A DNA stretch of 64,000 nt from Pectobacterium carotovorum (GTDB taxonomy: Bacteria > Pseudomonadota > Gammaproteobacteria > Enterobacterales > Enterobacteriaceae). Every line of letters starts with the position of its first letter. Within the stretch, counting starts at the first letter, position 1. Shown here piece after piece: positions 9,239 to 19,951 of this stretch. Both the position numbers and the translations under genes were made by a program. The stretch is taken from NCBI RefSeq assembly GCF_900129615.1, contig NZ_FQWI01000003.1:1-64000 (forward strand). Direction: 5' to 3'. Below the pieces are notes generated by a model, which ran no database searches, was not told where the DNA came from, and saw only the letters and a program-made list of their open reading frames with translations.

Positions 9239-9471
9239 GACGCTTATTGCCCATTCGTCCCCCATTTCCCCTGAATCGCGTCTGAACGGCCTGTTCGGTG
9301 TCCCTGACATCGACGGCAAGCTGAACAAAAAACCGTCAAATAAAATAACTATATTAACCAGCATTCCCCCGCAGTTTTTGCCATCCTCGGTAGTTTCGTC
9401 ATTCGCAAACACTATACTGGGTACTCTTGACCCTACAGACACAACACAACAAAACCGAAAAGGTACATAAA

Positions 9472-11751
9472 ATGGATGAACAGCTAAAGCAAAGCGCCCT
9501 TGATTTCCACCAGTATCCGATTCCCGGAAAAATTCAGGTTTCCCCGACGAAACCACTGGCGACACAGCGCGATCTGGCGCTGGCCTATTCCCCTGGTGTC
9601 GCGGCTCCCTGTCTGGAAATTGCGGCAGATCCACTGGCCGCCTACAAATACACCGCGCGCGGCAATCTGGTTGCCGTTATCTCTAACGGGACAGCCGTTC
9701 TGGGTCTCGGCAATATCGGTGCATTGGCCGGTAAACCGGTGATGGAAGGCAAAGGCGTCCTGTTTAAAAAATTCTCCGGCATTGATGTTTTCGATATCGA
9801 AGTCGACGAGCTGGACCCAGACAAACTGATCGACGTGATTGCCGCGCTGGAGCCGACGTTTGGCGGTATCAATCTGGAAGACATCAAGGCGCCTGAGTGC
9901 TTCTACATCGAGAAGAAACTGCGTGAGCGCATGAAGATTCCGGTCTTCCACGACGATCAGCATGGCACCGCAATCATCTGTACCGCCGCCGTTTTGAACG
10001 GCCTGCGTGTAGTAGAAAAAAATATCTCCGATGTGCGTCTGGTCGTGTCCGGTGCGGGTGCGGCGTCTATCGCCTGTCTGAACCTGCTGGTGGCGCTGGG
10101 TCTTCAGAAGCACAACATTGTGGTGTGCGATTCACGCGGCGTGATTTTCCACGGCCGTGACGAAAATATGGAAGAAACCAAGGCCGCTTACGCGATTGAG
10201 GATAACGGTGCTCGCAAGCTGGCTGACGTGATCCCTGATGCGGACATCTTCCTCGGCTGCTCTGGCCCCGGTGTACTGACGCCAGAGATGGTGAAAACCA
10301 TGGCACCGCGTCCGCTGATCATGGCGTTGGCTAACCCGGAACCAGAAATTCTGCCGCCGCTGGCGAAAGAAGTGCGCCCGGATGCCATTATCTGTACCGG
10401 CCGTTCGGATTACCCGAATCAGGTGAACAACGTGCTGTGCTTCCCGTTCATCTTCCGTGGCGCGTTGGATGTCGGCGCAACTACGATTAACGAAGAGATG
10501 AAGCTGGCCTGCGTGCATGCGATTGCCGATCTGGCGCTGGCAGAGCAGAGTGAAGTGGTGGCATCGGCCTACGGCGACCAAGAGCTGTCATTCGGCCCAG
10601 ACTACCTGATCCCGAAACCGTTCGATCCGCGTCTGATCATCAAGATCGCACCGGCGGTGGCGAAGGCGGCGATGGATTCCGGCGTGGCAACGCGTCCGAT
10701 CGAGGATTTCGATGCCTACATCGAAAAACTGACCCAGTTTGTCTACAAAACCAACCTGTTCATGAAGCCGATCTTCGCACAGGCGCGTCAGCAGCCTAAA
10801 CGTGTCGTCTTCGCGGAAGGTGAAGATGCGCGCGTGCTGCACGCCACGCAAGAACTGGTGACGCTGGGTCTGGCGTTCCCGATTCTGATTGGTCGTCCGA
10901 GCGTCATCGAAATGCGTCTGCAAAAGCTGGGGCTGCAACTGACCATCGGTAAAGATTTCGAAGTGGTTAACAACGAATCCGATCCGCGCTTCAAAGAATA
11001 CTGGAGTGAGTATTTCGAACTGATGAAACGTCGCGGTGTGTCGCAGGAGAAAGCGCAGCGTGCGGTGATCGGCAACCCAACGCTGATCGGGGCCATCATG
11101 GTTCACCGTGGCGAAGCGGATGCGCTGATTTGCGGCACGATTGGCACGTATGAAGAGCATTTCGATGTGGTTGAGAAAGTGTTCGGCTACCGCGAAGGCG
11201 TGCAGGCTGCGGGCGCGATGAACGCGCTGATGCTGCCGAGCGGCAACACCTTTATTGCTGACACCTATGTCAACGCGGATCCAACGCCGGAACAGCTGGC
11301 GGAAATCACCCTGATGGCGGCAGAAAGCGTACGTCGTTTCGGTATTGAGCCGAAAGTCGCGCTGCTGTCGCACTCCAGCTTTGGCACCTCGGATTCCCCA
11401 ACGGCACAGAAGATGCGTGCCACGCTGGCGCTGGTCAACAAGCTGGCACCGGAACTGGAGATCGACGGTGAAATGCACGGTGATGCCGCGCTGGTGGAAG
11501 CGATTCGCCGCGAGCAAATGCCGGACAGCCCGCTGAAAGGCTCGGCTAACATCCTGATCATGCCGAACATGGAATCTGCGCGTATCAGCTATAACCTGCT
11601 GCGCGTTTCCTCTTCAGAAGGTGTGACGGTAGGGCCGGTACTGATGGGTATTTCAAAACCGGTACACATCCTGACGCCGATTGCCTCCGTGCGCCGGATC
11701 GTGAACATGGTCGCACTGGCGGTGGTAGAAGCACAAACTCAGCCGCTGTAA
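9472..11751 (+). CDS. maeB: NADP-dependent malic enzyme (with phosphotransacetylase-like C-terminal domain)
   Basis: 759 residues, exactly the E. coli MaeB length. It oxidatively decarboxylates malate to pyruvate with NADP in the cytosol. The malic N-terminal domain (about 1-160) and the NAD(P)-binding domain ([16 protein letters not shown], about 185-200) are followed by a phosphate acetyltransferase-like domain (about 430-759) that binds regulators such as acetyl-CoA in the E. coli enzyme. The start at 9472 gives [13 protein letters not shown]; the extra upstream codons in frame lack similarity. In E. coli maeB neighbours talA-tktB, so this is conserved synteny interrupted here by the apionate cluster. 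Confidence 0.97.
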   Translation: MDEQLKQSALDFHQYPIPGKIQVSPTKPLATQRDLALAYSPGVAAPCLEIAADPLAAYKYTARGNLVAVISNGTAVLGLGNIGALAGKPVMEGKGVLFKKFSGIDVFDIEVDELDPDKLIDVIAALEPTFGGINLEDIKAPECFYIEKKLRERMKIPVFHDDQHGTAIICTAAVLNGLRVVEKNISDVRLVVSGAGAASIACLNLLVALGLQKHNIVVCDSRGVIFHGRDENMEETKAAYAIEDNGARKLADVIPDADIFLGCSGPGVLTPEMVKTMAPRPLIMALANPEPEILPPLAKEVRPDAIICTGRSDYPNQVNNVLCFPFIFRGALDVGATTINEEMKLACVHAIADLALAEQSEVVASAYGDQELSFGPDYLIPKPFDPRLIIKIAPAVAKAAMDSGVATRPIEDFDAYIEKLTQFVYKTNLFMKPIFAQARQQPKRVVFAEGEDARVLHATQELVTLGLAFPILIGRPSVIEMRLQKLGLQLTIGKDFEVVNNESDPRFKEYWSEYFELMKRRGVSQEKAQRAVIGNPTLIGAIMVHRGEADALICGTIGTYEEHFDVVEKVFGYREGVQAAGAMNALMLPSGNTFIADTYVNADPTPEQLAEITLMAAESVRRFGIEPKVALLSHSSFGTSDSPTAQKMRATLALVNKLAPELEIDGEMHGDAALVEAIRREQMPDSPLKGSANILIMPNMESARISYNLLRVSSSEGVTVGPVLMGISKPVHILTPIASVRRIVNMVALAVVEAQTQPL

Positions 11752-11773
11752 GTTATTTCCAGTCATCCAGACA

Positions 11774-11803
11774 AACCCAGCCAGAAGTTGGCTGGGTTTT
11801 TTA
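11774..11803 (+). terminator. Rho-independent terminator after maeB
   Basis: AACCCAGCCA pairs with TGGCTGGGTT over 10 bases around GAAGT, followed by a run of six or more T residues. Confidence 0.9.
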
Positions 11804-11946
11804 CTTATCTCAATTTATCGACCAAATAGATCGCCTGGCCGATATGAATCAATGGAATAATTTTTGTTTTATGCCATGATCCCGCCTCGTCTTTAGGGGG
11901 AGATTCCCCAGACTCGATAAAAAAAACCAACGAGCGAATATCGGCT

Positions 11947-13221
11947 ATGGCAACACGCGCAGTGAACGAAAATACAGTAGCAAAAAGCGGTACAGAAAAG
12001 CGTCTTCCTTCGCTGTTTGGCGGGTCGATGATTATTGCAGGAACGATTATTGGCGCTGGGATGTTTTCCCTGCCGGTGGTGATGTCGGGGGCCTGGTTTT
12101 TCTGGTCATTTGCCGTGTTGGTGTTTACCTGGTTTTGCATGTATCACTCGGGGTTGATGATACTGGAGGCGAACCTGAATTATCCGACGGGTGCCAGCTT
12201 CGATACGCTGACCAAAGATCTGTTGGGTAAGACCTGGAATGTGATTAACGGCATATCGATTGCCTTTGTCCTCTATATTCTGACCTACGCCTATATCTCG
12301 GCGAGTGGCTCAATCATCCATCACACGCTTGCTGAGATGTCGATCGATTTCTCCGCGCGAATCGGCGGTTTTCTGTTTGCGATGTTTGTCGCGTTGACCG
12401 TTTGGTGGAGTACCGCGGCGGTGAGTCGCATGACCGCCTTTTTTCTGGCGGCAAAAGTACTGACTTTTTTCATGACGTTCGGCAGTCTGCTGTGGAACGT
12501 TAAGCCGGTTGTTTTACTCAATGTTGCGGAAGAAGCGCCCAGCTATCTTCCGTATGTGTTGATGACGCTGCCATTCTGCCTGGCCTCTTTTGGCTTTCAT
12601 GGCAACGTTCCCAGTCTGGTGAAGCATTACGGCCATAAGCCACAGGCCATCAAACGTTGTCTGTTTATTGGCAGCGCTCTTGCGCTGGTGATGTATGCCA
12701 TCTGGTTGATTGGTACGATGGGAAACATTGCCCGCCCTGATTTTATCGGGATTGCGGAGCGGGGCGGTAATATTGACGTGCTGGTGCAGACGCTGGGTAG
12801 CGTGTTGAACAGCCCCTATCTGGACGTGTTGCTCACCGTTTTTTCCAACTTCGCGGTCGCCTGTTCATTTCTTGGGGTAACGCTGGGGCTGTTTGATTAT
12901 CTGGCGGATTTATTGAAGTTTGACGATAGTCGACTGGGAAGAGCCAAGACGGCGCTGGTGACCTTTCTGCCGCCAATCATCGGCGGTCTGCTGTATCCGA
13001 ACGGCTTTATTTATGCGATTGGGTTTGCCGGATTGGCAGCCACCGTATGGGCGGTGATTACGCCTGCGTTGCTGGCCCTTGCATCGCGTCGCCGCTTCGG
13101 TAGCCCGCTGTTCCGCGTCCGGGGCGGCAATGCGATGGTTGCGCTGGTGCTGCTATTTGGCATTGGCACCGCGCTGATACATGTGCTTTCGAGTCTCGAT
13201 CTGCTGCCAGTTTATCGCTAA
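11947..13221 (+). CDS. mtr: Tryptophan-specific permease (aromatic amino acid HAAAP family)
   Basis: 424 residues with 11-12 membrane spans. [21 protein letters not shown] near residue 32 and [19 protein letters not shown]-like segments match E. coli Mtr throughout, better than TyrP. It imports tryptophan by proton symport across the inner membrane. The N-terminus is about 10 residues longer than E. coli Mtr. The 125-base leader holds a short GGGG-AGATT-CCCC hairpin, but no clear TrpR or TyrR operator was recognised. TnaB is the alternative label. Confidence 0.88.
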   Translation: MATRAVNENTVAKSGTEKRLPSLFGGSMIIAGTIIGAGMFSLPVVMSGAWFFWSFAVLVFTWFCMYHSGLMILEANLNYPTGASFDTLTKDLLGKTWNVINGISIAFVLYILTYAYISASGSIIHHTLAEMSIDFSARIGGFLFAMFVALTVWWSTAAVSRMTAFFLAAKVLTFFMTFGSLLWNVKPVVLLNVAEEAPSYLPYVLMTLPFCLASFGFHGNVPSLVKHYGHKPQAIKRCLFIGSALALVMYAIWLIGTMGNIARPDFIGIAERGGNIDVLVQTLGSVLNSPYLDVLLTVFSNFAVACSFLGVTLGLFDYLADLLKFDDSRLGRAKTALVTFLPPIIGGLLYPNGFIYAIGFAGLAATVWAVITPALLALASRRRFGSPLFRVRGGNAMVALVLLFGIGTALIHVLSSLDLLPVYR

Positions 13222-13290
13222 GTAATATCGCCATCCTGCTTTGCTAAAACAGAAGGGACGAGATAGTTAATGTTGGTTGCTTGAGCCTGT

Positions 13291-13360
13291 TTTTAGGAGA
13301 AACGCGGGGATGAGGTTCCCGTAGGGATACCTCGCCCCGCGATCGCTCCGTGTATCTCGA
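13291..13360. repeat. Structured dispersed repeat, copy 1
   Basis: This 70-base segment recurs at 29340-29408 with about 80 percent identity. Both start TTTTAGG and end CCGTGTATCTCGA. Nested arms fold here as CGCGGGG/CCCCGCG, GAGGT/ACCTC and TCCC/GGGA around GTA. The outer arm differs between copies but pairing is kept (see copy 2). It lies between the mtr and yaiI 3' ends, where it could also act as a terminator for either strand. No named family is assigned. Confidence 0.8.
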
Positions 13361-13405
13361 TCTTTTAACGATCGGTAGTCTACGGAAGGGGAATCAGGCA
13401 GAGCG

Positions 13406-13858
13406 TTACGGCTTTTTCGACTGCTGCAACCACTTGTCCAGTTCATTAGCGAACTGCTGACGATCCCGCTGGTTTAATGCGCTTGGGCCACCGGTTTGTA
13501 TCCCGCTGGCGCGCATGGTATCCATAAAATCCCGCATGTTCAGCCGTTCCCGAATGGTATCCGGCGTATAGCGCTCTCCACGCGGATTCAACGCGATGCC
13601 GCCTTTTTCTATCACTTCCGATGCCAGCGGAATATCCGCAGTAATCACCAAATCTCCTGCTTCAACGCGTTGCACAATCTCATTGTCGGCGACGTCAAAT
13701 CCCGCTGAGACGCGCAGCGTGCGAATAAAGCGCGACGGCGGTACTTTTATGGTCTGGTTGGCAACCAGTGTGACCTGTGTTTGTGTGCGATCCGCCGCGC
13801 GAAATAGCACTTCTTTGATGACGTTAGGACAGGCGTCGGCATCGACCCAAATCTGCAT
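13406..13858 (-). CDS. yaiI: YaiI/YqxD family protein (UPF0178)
   Basis: 150 residues with strong similarity to E. coli YaiI along its length. The N-terminal WVDADACP motif and the [11 protein letters not shown] segment resemble the acidic residues of PIN/NYN-type nuclease folds, but no activity is established for the family. The stop of hemF at 13862 lies 3 bases upstream of this start, so the two are probably co-transcribed in the order hemF-yaiI. Confidence 0.92.
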   Translation of the reverse strand: MQIWVDADACPNVIKEVLFRAADRTQTQVTLVANQTIKVPPSRFIRTLRVSAGFDVADNEIVQRVEAGDLVITADIPLASEVIEKGGIALNPRGERYTPDTIRERLNMRDFMDTMRASGIQTGGPSALNQRDRQQFANELDKWLQQSKKP

Positions 13859-13861
13859 GAC

Positions 13862-14872
<1,011 letters not shown>

Positions 14873-14975
14873 TCACCTGTTGTGTGATTCCTGATAGCGG
14901 CGCGCAATTTGAGATTGCGTCTGATAAAAATCACGCGATAATCACGATTTACCTTATTGCAAAATGGCGACTGTG

Positions 14976-15401
14976 ATGGAAATCCGCATATTCAGGCAGG
15001 ATGACTTTGAAGCCGTGATCACCCTCTGGGAGCGCTGCGATTTGCTGCGCCCGTGGAACGATCCTGAAATGGACATCGAACGTAAGCTCAATCACGATCC
15101 CGATCTGTTTTTGGTCGCAGAGGTGAACGGCGAAATCGTAGGGTCGGTGATGGGCGGTTACGACGGCCACCGCGGATCGGCATACTACCTTGGCGTGCAC
15201 CCGGATTTTCGCGGGCGCGGTATTGCGAATGCGTTGATTAGTCGGCTGGAGAAAAAACTCATTGCCCGCGGCTGTCCGAAAATTCACCTGATGGTGCGCG
15301 AAGACAACGATGCCGTGATCGGCATGTATGAAAAACTCGACTATGAGATCGTTGACTGCATCACGCTGGGAAAACGCCTGATTGAAGATCGGGAATATTG
15401 A
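14976..15401 (+). CDS. ypeA: GNAT acetyltransferase YpeA
   Basis: 141 residues, matching E. coli YpeA in length and sequence. The acetyl-CoA motif is [17 protein letters not shown] (about residues 75-92). GNAT proteins of this RimI-like type acetylate an amino group; the substrate of YpeA is not known. The start at 14976 gives [12 protein letters not shown] and matches the orthologue; an in-frame ATG 12 bases earlier is possible. It is the last backbone gene before the receptor/protease island. Confidence 0.92.
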   Translation: MEIRIFRQDDFEAVITLWERCDLLRPWNDPEMDIERKLNHDPDLFLVAEVNGEIVGSVMGGYDGHRGSAYYLGVHPDFRGRGIANALISRLEKKLIARGCPKIHLMVREDNDAVIGMYEKLDYEIVDCITLGKRLIEDREY

Positions 15402-15476
15402 TTTTTACATGCATTATTCCATGGTGGGCTGAATGGCGTTGTCTAAAAAGTGTTGCATCGTGCCACTGGCTTAGAT

Positions 15477-15494
15477 GATAATGAGTATCAATTA
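15477..15494. promoter_or_regulatory. Candidate Fur box upstream of the sigma factor
   Basis: GATAATGAGTATCAATTA is close to the Fur consensus GATAATGATAATCATTATC. It ends 37 bases before the sigma-factor start, a typical place for iron repression of fecIR-type genes. Confidence 0.65.
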
Positions 15495-15531
15495 AACTAA
15501 TATCATCTGCTTTTTGCCTGTTGAAACCACT

Positions 15532-16053
15532 ATGACGCAGCTAACTTCTTTCTGGAGTGATTTTTACCAGACCCACCAAGGATGGCTGCGGGGATGGCTA
15601 TGTAAAAAAATGGGCTGCATTCATCAGGCAGATGATCTTACCCATGACACCTTCCTAAAACTCCTGACACTTGCCGATCCTACCGTTATCCGACAGCCTA
15701 AGGCGTATCTGATGGTGACGGCGAATCACGTCATGATCGATCAGTTCCGTAAGCGTAAGCTGGAACAAGATGCGTTATCTGCATTAGCAGTACTGGTTGA
15801 TGGGGAAGAAGAGCATTCTGCGGAATATCGTGTTGCGATAAGTCAGCTTGTGGCGACGGCGCTGCACATTCTGACCCATGAGTTAGATGAAAAGGTACAG
15901 CGTGCGTTTATTATGGCGCGTGTGGAAGGGCACGATTATCGGACGATTGCTGAGGCGCTGCACGTGAGCGAGAGTAGCGTAAAGCAATATCTGGCGAAAG
16001 CGATGGTGCATTTCCATAGTCGGATCTTTTTCCAGGAACATGATGAAGCATAA
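15532..16053 (+). CDS. ECF sigma factor, FecI type
   Basis: 173 residues. Region 2 (about 20-85: QADDLTHDTFLKLL, AYLMVTANHVMIDQFRKRKLE) and region 4 (about 115-165: RAFIMARVEGHDYRTIAEALHVSESSVKQYLAKAM) are both present. FecI-type sigma factors drive transcription of a TonB receptor operon when the receptor signals through a FecR protein. The next gene is a FecR homologue overlapping by about 11 bases, and a receptor with an STN signalling domain follows. The start at 15532 has no strong Shine-Dalgarno; an in-frame TTG at 15514 is the alternative. The FecI name is a family label: the substrate is not ferric citrate as far as can be told. Confidence 0.85.
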   Translation: MTQLTSFWSDFYQTHQGWLRGWLCKKMGCIHQADDLTHDTFLKLLTLADPTVIRQPKAYLMVTANHVMIDQFRKRKLEQDALSALAVLVDGEEEHSAEYRVAISQLVATALHILTHELDEKVQRAFIMARVEGHDYRTIAEALHVSESSVKQYLAKAMVHFHSRIFFQEHDEA

Positions 16054-16990
16054 CGCTGACTTTGAGCAGATTCAGCAGCAAGCCGCTGAATGGATACTAC
16101 GCTTCTCAGAGGTCGAGCAGGATAGCGACGACGCGAGATTACTGCAGAAAGAGTGGCAGCAGTGGTGCCTGAGCGATGCTCGCCATTCTGTGGTTTATCA
16201 TCAGATGCAGCAATTATGGGCAAGTGCGGCAATCACACCAGCTACGACATCCCGAAAGTCACGTTCATCAAGTTATGTTGCCCTTGCGATTTTCATCGCG
16301 GGTGGCTGGTTACTCAGCCAACTGCCTTATGCTTATTGGTTGGCCGATCAGCGTACTGTTGCGGGTGAAATTCGGCGCATTGTGCTAGATGACGGCAGTG
16401 AATTGATGATTAACAGCAATTCGGCTGTGAATATTTCCTTTACATCACAAAAACGAACGATCACGCTGCTACGTGGTGAAGTTTACGCTCATGTTGCCAA
16501 AGATCCGCGTAGCAGACCGTTTGTGATTGACAGTGCACAGGCAACAGCCCAAGCATTGGGTACCCGATATAGCGTACGCGATACAGGGAAAGATACGCTG
16601 GTGAGTGTTGACGAATCGCGTGTACGTGTTACTGCAAATGAGAACCCGGATATCCGTCTCGACCTTGATGCTGGTCAACAGGTTAGACTCGATCAGCTTC
16701 ATATTACTCGACCTGTGAGTGCGTCTACTGAAGCCAGTTGGATTCACAACCAATTGATTTTTGAAAATGCCCCGTTCATTCAGGTTGTTGATGAACTTTC
16801 CCGTCATTACTCTGGGCTGATTTATCTGGATCCGCGTCAACGTCAGGAACTCGACAGCCTGCACTTTACTGGTGTTCTGCCATTGAATGACAGTCAGCAG
16901 GCGCTAGAGTTACTGAAACATTCCCTTCCTATCTCCGTCCGGCAGTCTTTCGGTTACATTGTCTGGATTAGTGAAAATAAAAATCGTTAA
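16043..16990 (+). CDS. FecR-family anti-sigma factor / sigma regulator
   Basis: 315 residues. The cytoplasmic N-terminal domain (about 1-70, sigma-binding, W-rich: LQKEWQQWCLSD) is followed by one membrane span (about 77-95, ALAIFIAGGWLL), then a periplasmic FecR domain (EIRRIVLDDGSELMINSNSAV) and a C-terminal STN-like domain (SRHYSGLIYLD). Such proteins relay ligand binding from the outer-membrane receptor to the sigma factor. AGGA lies 5 bases before 16043; the ATG at 16040 is too close. It overlaps the sigma gene and lies 119 bases before the receptor gene. Confidence 0.85.
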   Translation: MKHNADFEQIQQQAAEWILRFSEVEQDSDDARLLQKEWQQWCLSDARHSVVYHQMQQLWASAAITPATTSRKSRSSSYVALAIFIAGGWLLSQLPYAYWLADQRTVAGEIRRIVLDDGSELMINSNSAVNISFTSQKRTITLLRGEVYAHVAKDPRSRPFVIDSAQATAQALGTRYSVRDTGKDTLVSVDESRVRVTANENPDIRLDLDAGQQVRLDQLHITRPVSASTEASWIHNQLIFENAPFIQVVDELSRHYSGLIYLDPRQRQELDSLHFTGVLPLNDSQQALELLKHSLPISVRQSFGYIVWISENKNR

Positions 16991-17013
16991 TAATCAATGG
17001 TAAGATATTAATT

Positions 17014-17036
17014 TAAATATAAATGATAATTATTTT
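17014..17036. promoter_or_regulatory. Candidate Fur box / AT-rich promoter of the receptor gene
   Basis: The segment reads as overlapping GATAAT-like hexamers (AAATGATAATTATTTTTATT at 17021-17040). It lies between fecR and the receptor start and would allow separate iron-regulated or sigma-dependent transcription of the receptor operon. The exact boundaries are uncertain. Confidence 0.4.
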
Positions 17037-17109
17037 TATTTTCTTCTGCCCGATTTTTGCTGAACAACGTCTTCTCTCCTGAAAACATAAAATAATTCAG
17101 GATAAATTC

Positions 17110-19926
17110 ATGCGTAATTTTTTGGGGATGCGTAACACAATTTGGCCGACTGCGATGCTAACGCTGGCGTTAAGCGGAGGCAGTTCGGTGTTCGGCGCAA
17201 CGGCACCAGCACAATCAATACACCTTCCTGCACAGTCATTGGAAAAATCATTAACACAGTTGGCACGGCAGACGGGTGTCAATTTTGGTGTTGATAGCCA
17301 ACTGGTTGCAGGGAAGCAAGCTCCTGCTCTGGAAGGAAACTACACGGTGGAACAGGCTTTGGGAAGGTTATTGAATAGCAATAACCTTTATGCAGAGCCG
17401 ACAGAAACCGGTAAAGCTTTTATCATTCGCCCAATGGCTAGCGTGCCTGCGGCGGATGATGTGCAGAACATAACTACGAGTCCAGAGAATAGCCGTGTAG
17501 GAAATGAAGGGCGCGGCGATGTGATCATGGTAAAAGCACAGATTACGCCTGGGCCGATGGAGATCGGTAGCCAGCAATTGGTAGCTGAGGAAATCGCAAA
17601 AAAGCCGACAGCTAATGGAAATATTACTGAATTGCTGCGCACCAATCCAAACGTGCAATTCTCTGAAACCTCACGCAATAGTGAGACCCCCGGAGAACTG
17701 GCCCCGGATGTTGTCTCGTTTCACGGTGAGAAGTTCTATAACAACAACTTCATGATCGACGGGATGTCGAACAATGATCGCCTGAACCCCGGTGTGAATG
17801 TCGGTGAGGTGGGGTCTACAGCCAATGGGAATGCGGCTAATGATTTCCCATCTGGTCACCCTGAATCTTTCTGGATAGACAGTAGCCTGATTGAAAGCTT
17901 GTCGGTTTATGACAGTAACGTGTCGGCTAAGTACGGCCAATTTACCGGTGGGGTAATTGATGCAAAACTTAAAAAGCCCTCGTTTACTGAACCGTCTGGT
18001 TCTATCTCTTACCGCACAACGCGGTCGTCATGGACGAAATATCATCTGGAGAAAAAAGATGAAGCCTCGTTCAGTGCCGCCACCACGCTTAAAAGGCAGC
18101 CTAAATTTACCAAAAATTTTTATAATCTGAATGTGAGCCAGCCCCTTAATGATAATGCGGCGCTGATGTTTGTATATAGCCGTAAGGAATCTGACATTCC
18201 GTTCTGGCATACGATTTTGCAAAAATGGGAAGATCAGTCGCGCGAATCCGAAACGTATATGTTACGTGGTGCGTGGGATGCTAATGAACGAAATCAATTT
18301 AGCTTATCACTCATGCATTCACCTCATAGTGCAAGCTATGTGCGTTCCAATATAAAGGATGGGGATTTTACTGCTGAAGGTGGTGGATATAACGCTAATC
18401 TGAAGTGGGATAATCAGAATAAATGGGGGAAAGTTGCCACACAGGTAATATGGAAGCAGAACGAAAATACCATCAGGAATAAAGGAAATAATTTTTATAA
18501 TTGGCTTAAAACAGACAGTATTGACTGGGTATCGAGCTTTTCTGGAACTGCAGCCCAGCAGGGGGGATATGGCACGGTAAGAACCGAGCAATCGGGTATT
18601 AATTTTAAACAGGATTGGCAGCTAAATCCTGTTTCTGTATGGGGTATACAACATCAGTTTGATTTTGGCTTTGACACTGATTTTTCCGAAGCTCGCTATC
18701 AGCGTAAAGAAAATACCTACACGTACGCTACTGCGAATAGAAAAAATACTGTGATATGTAATGGTGATTCGGCATGTATTGACGGTGAACAATATTTTCG
18801 CCAACGGTCAGTGTATGAAGCTTCGGATGTAAAAGTAGCGGCAAGCACTTATGCTGCTTATCTACAGGATACGTTAACCTATTCCCGTTTAACTGTGGTC
18901 CCAGGTATTCGCGTTGACTATGATGATTACATGAAAAATATGAACATCTCCCCGCGCTTAAGCTCTAGCTATGATGTTTGGGGGGATCGTTCTACTGAGT
19001 TTTTCGGTGGAATAAATCGTTATTATGCAGGAAATGTGTTGGCCTATAAGTTAAGAGAAGCGCGTAAACAGGGCTATACCGAATGCCGTGTTGAGCATTT
19101 GAATTCATCTGGGTCATGTAGTGCTGCATCAACGAGTTCCAGCAATATACCGGGTGATTGGGTTTATTTTCGTAATCTTTCTGGTACTGATTACCGATAC
19201 ACTTCATTAAACACGCCTTACAGTGATGAATTAAACCTCGGTGTGCAGCAGCGTATTTATGACACCGTTTGGGCGCTGAAGTGGGTTCATCGTGAAGCAA
19301 AAGATCAGTTTTCTGCTGAGAGAAATAAAACTACAAAAATTTATGAACTCACTAATAACGGTAAATCCGAATCAGACACGTTTAGCCTTGTGGTAAAACC
19401 CGTTTCTCCAATTGAATGGAACTCCGCGGTATTCAGCTGGACTGCGGGGGGGAATATTCAGAAAAGTACTTCTTCAAATAAAGACTATGACACTGAGTCG
19501 GATATCGATGGCTATATTCTCTACAACGGAAAAATGATCCGCGCTATTGATAAACCTGCAGATAATTTCAATCGCCCTTGGACGGCATTTCTTGAACTGA
19601 ATACAGAAATACCCAACTGGCGTTTGGATTGGACGCAACGCTTGAGCTATGTGGGGGGCTATAAGGCGATGACGCGAACTGAAACTATTAACTGTCCAGA
19701 TGATGACCGTTGTTCCGGATATGTTGGTGCTACCGATGTTTATGAAGAAGAGCAGTATGGCAACAATATGCTGTTGGATTGGCGTGTGACTTATACCCAG
19801 CCATTAGGTAAGCAGAATCTAAAAGTGGGTGTAGATGTACTTAATGTCCTGAATAAAGCCAATAAGAACGAATCTAATTATGGATTGGGTCGTCAGTTTT
19901 GGCTTGATGTGACGTATTCATGGTAA
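17110..19926 (+). CDS. TonB-dependent outer-membrane receptor with STN signalling domain, YddB/FusA-like
   Basis: 938 residues. A signal peptide (about 1-29) is followed by an STN domain (about 36-110: IHLPAQSLEKSLTQLARQTG), a plug (about 150-290, with GNITELLRTNPNV and SFHGEKFYNNNFMIDG) and a 22-strand barrel ending in the aromatic C-terminus LDVTYSW. The plug and barrel resemble E. coli YddB, which lacks an STN domain and is much shorter. The long extracellular loops carry three close cysteine pairs (VICNGDSACIDG, ECRVEHLNSSGSC, NCPDDDRCSG). The STN domain plus the upstream FecI/FecR pair indicates ligand-induced surface signalling. Next to an M16 protease, the likely cargo is a protein, such as an iron-sulfur protein (inference). 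The coding sequence is visibly more AT-rich than its neighbours, suggesting transfer. Confidence 0.9.
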   Translation: MRNFLGMRNTIWPTAMLTLALSGGSSVFGATAPAQSIHLPAQSLEKSLTQLARQTGVNFGVDSQLVAGKQAPALEGNYTVEQALGRLLNSNNLYAEPTETGKAFIIRPMASVPAADDVQNITTSPENSRVGNEGRGDVIMVKAQITPGPMEIGSQQLVAEEIAKKPTANGNITELLRTNPNVQFSETSRNSETPGELAPDVVSFHGEKFYNNNFMIDGMSNNDRLNPGVNVGEVGSTANGNAANDFPSGHPESFWIDSSLIESLSVYDSNVSAKYGQFTGGVIDAKLKKPSFTEPSGSISYRTTRSSWTKYHLEKKDEASFSAATTLKRQPKFTKNFYNLNVSQPLNDNAALMFVYSRKESDIPFWHTILQKWEDQSRESETYMLRGAWDANERNQFSLSLMHSPHSASYVRSNIKDGDFTAEGGGYNANLKWDNQNKWGKVATQVIWKQNENTIRNKGNNFYNWLKTDSIDWVSSFSGTAAQQGGYGTVRTEQSGINFKQDWQLNPVSVWGIQHQFDFGFDTDFSEARYQRKENTYTYATANRKNTVICNGDSACIDGEQYFRQRSVYEASDVKVAASTYAAYLQDTLTYSRLTVVPGIRVDYDDYMKNMNISPRLSSSYDVWGDRSTEFFGGINRYYAGNVLAYKLREARKQGYTECRVEHLNSSGSCSAASTSSSNIPGDWVYFRNLSGTDYRYTSLNTPYSDELNLGVQQRIYDTVWALKWVHREAKDQFSAERNKTTKIYELTNNGKSESDTFSLVVKPVSPIEWNSAVFSWTAGGNIQKSTSSNKDYDTESDIDGYILYNGKMIRAIDKPADNFNRPWTAFLELNTEIPNWRLDWTQRLSYVGGYKAMTRTETINCPDDDRCSGYVGATDVYEEEQYGNNMLLDWRVTYTQPLGKQNLKVGVDVLNVLNKANKNESNYGLGRQFWLDVTYSW

Positions 19927-19951
19927 GCGATAAAAATAATAAAGGTCAGTG

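Noticed and set aside
10588-11517. 309-codon open frame opposite maeB
   Set aside because: Produced by codon bias on the opposite strand of a conserved gene; low-complexity His/Arg-rich product.
15532-19926. Calling the system ferric citrate uptake (fecIRA)
   Set aside because: The receptor barrel resembles YddB and is followed by an M16 protease and fused ABC gene, not fecBCDE.
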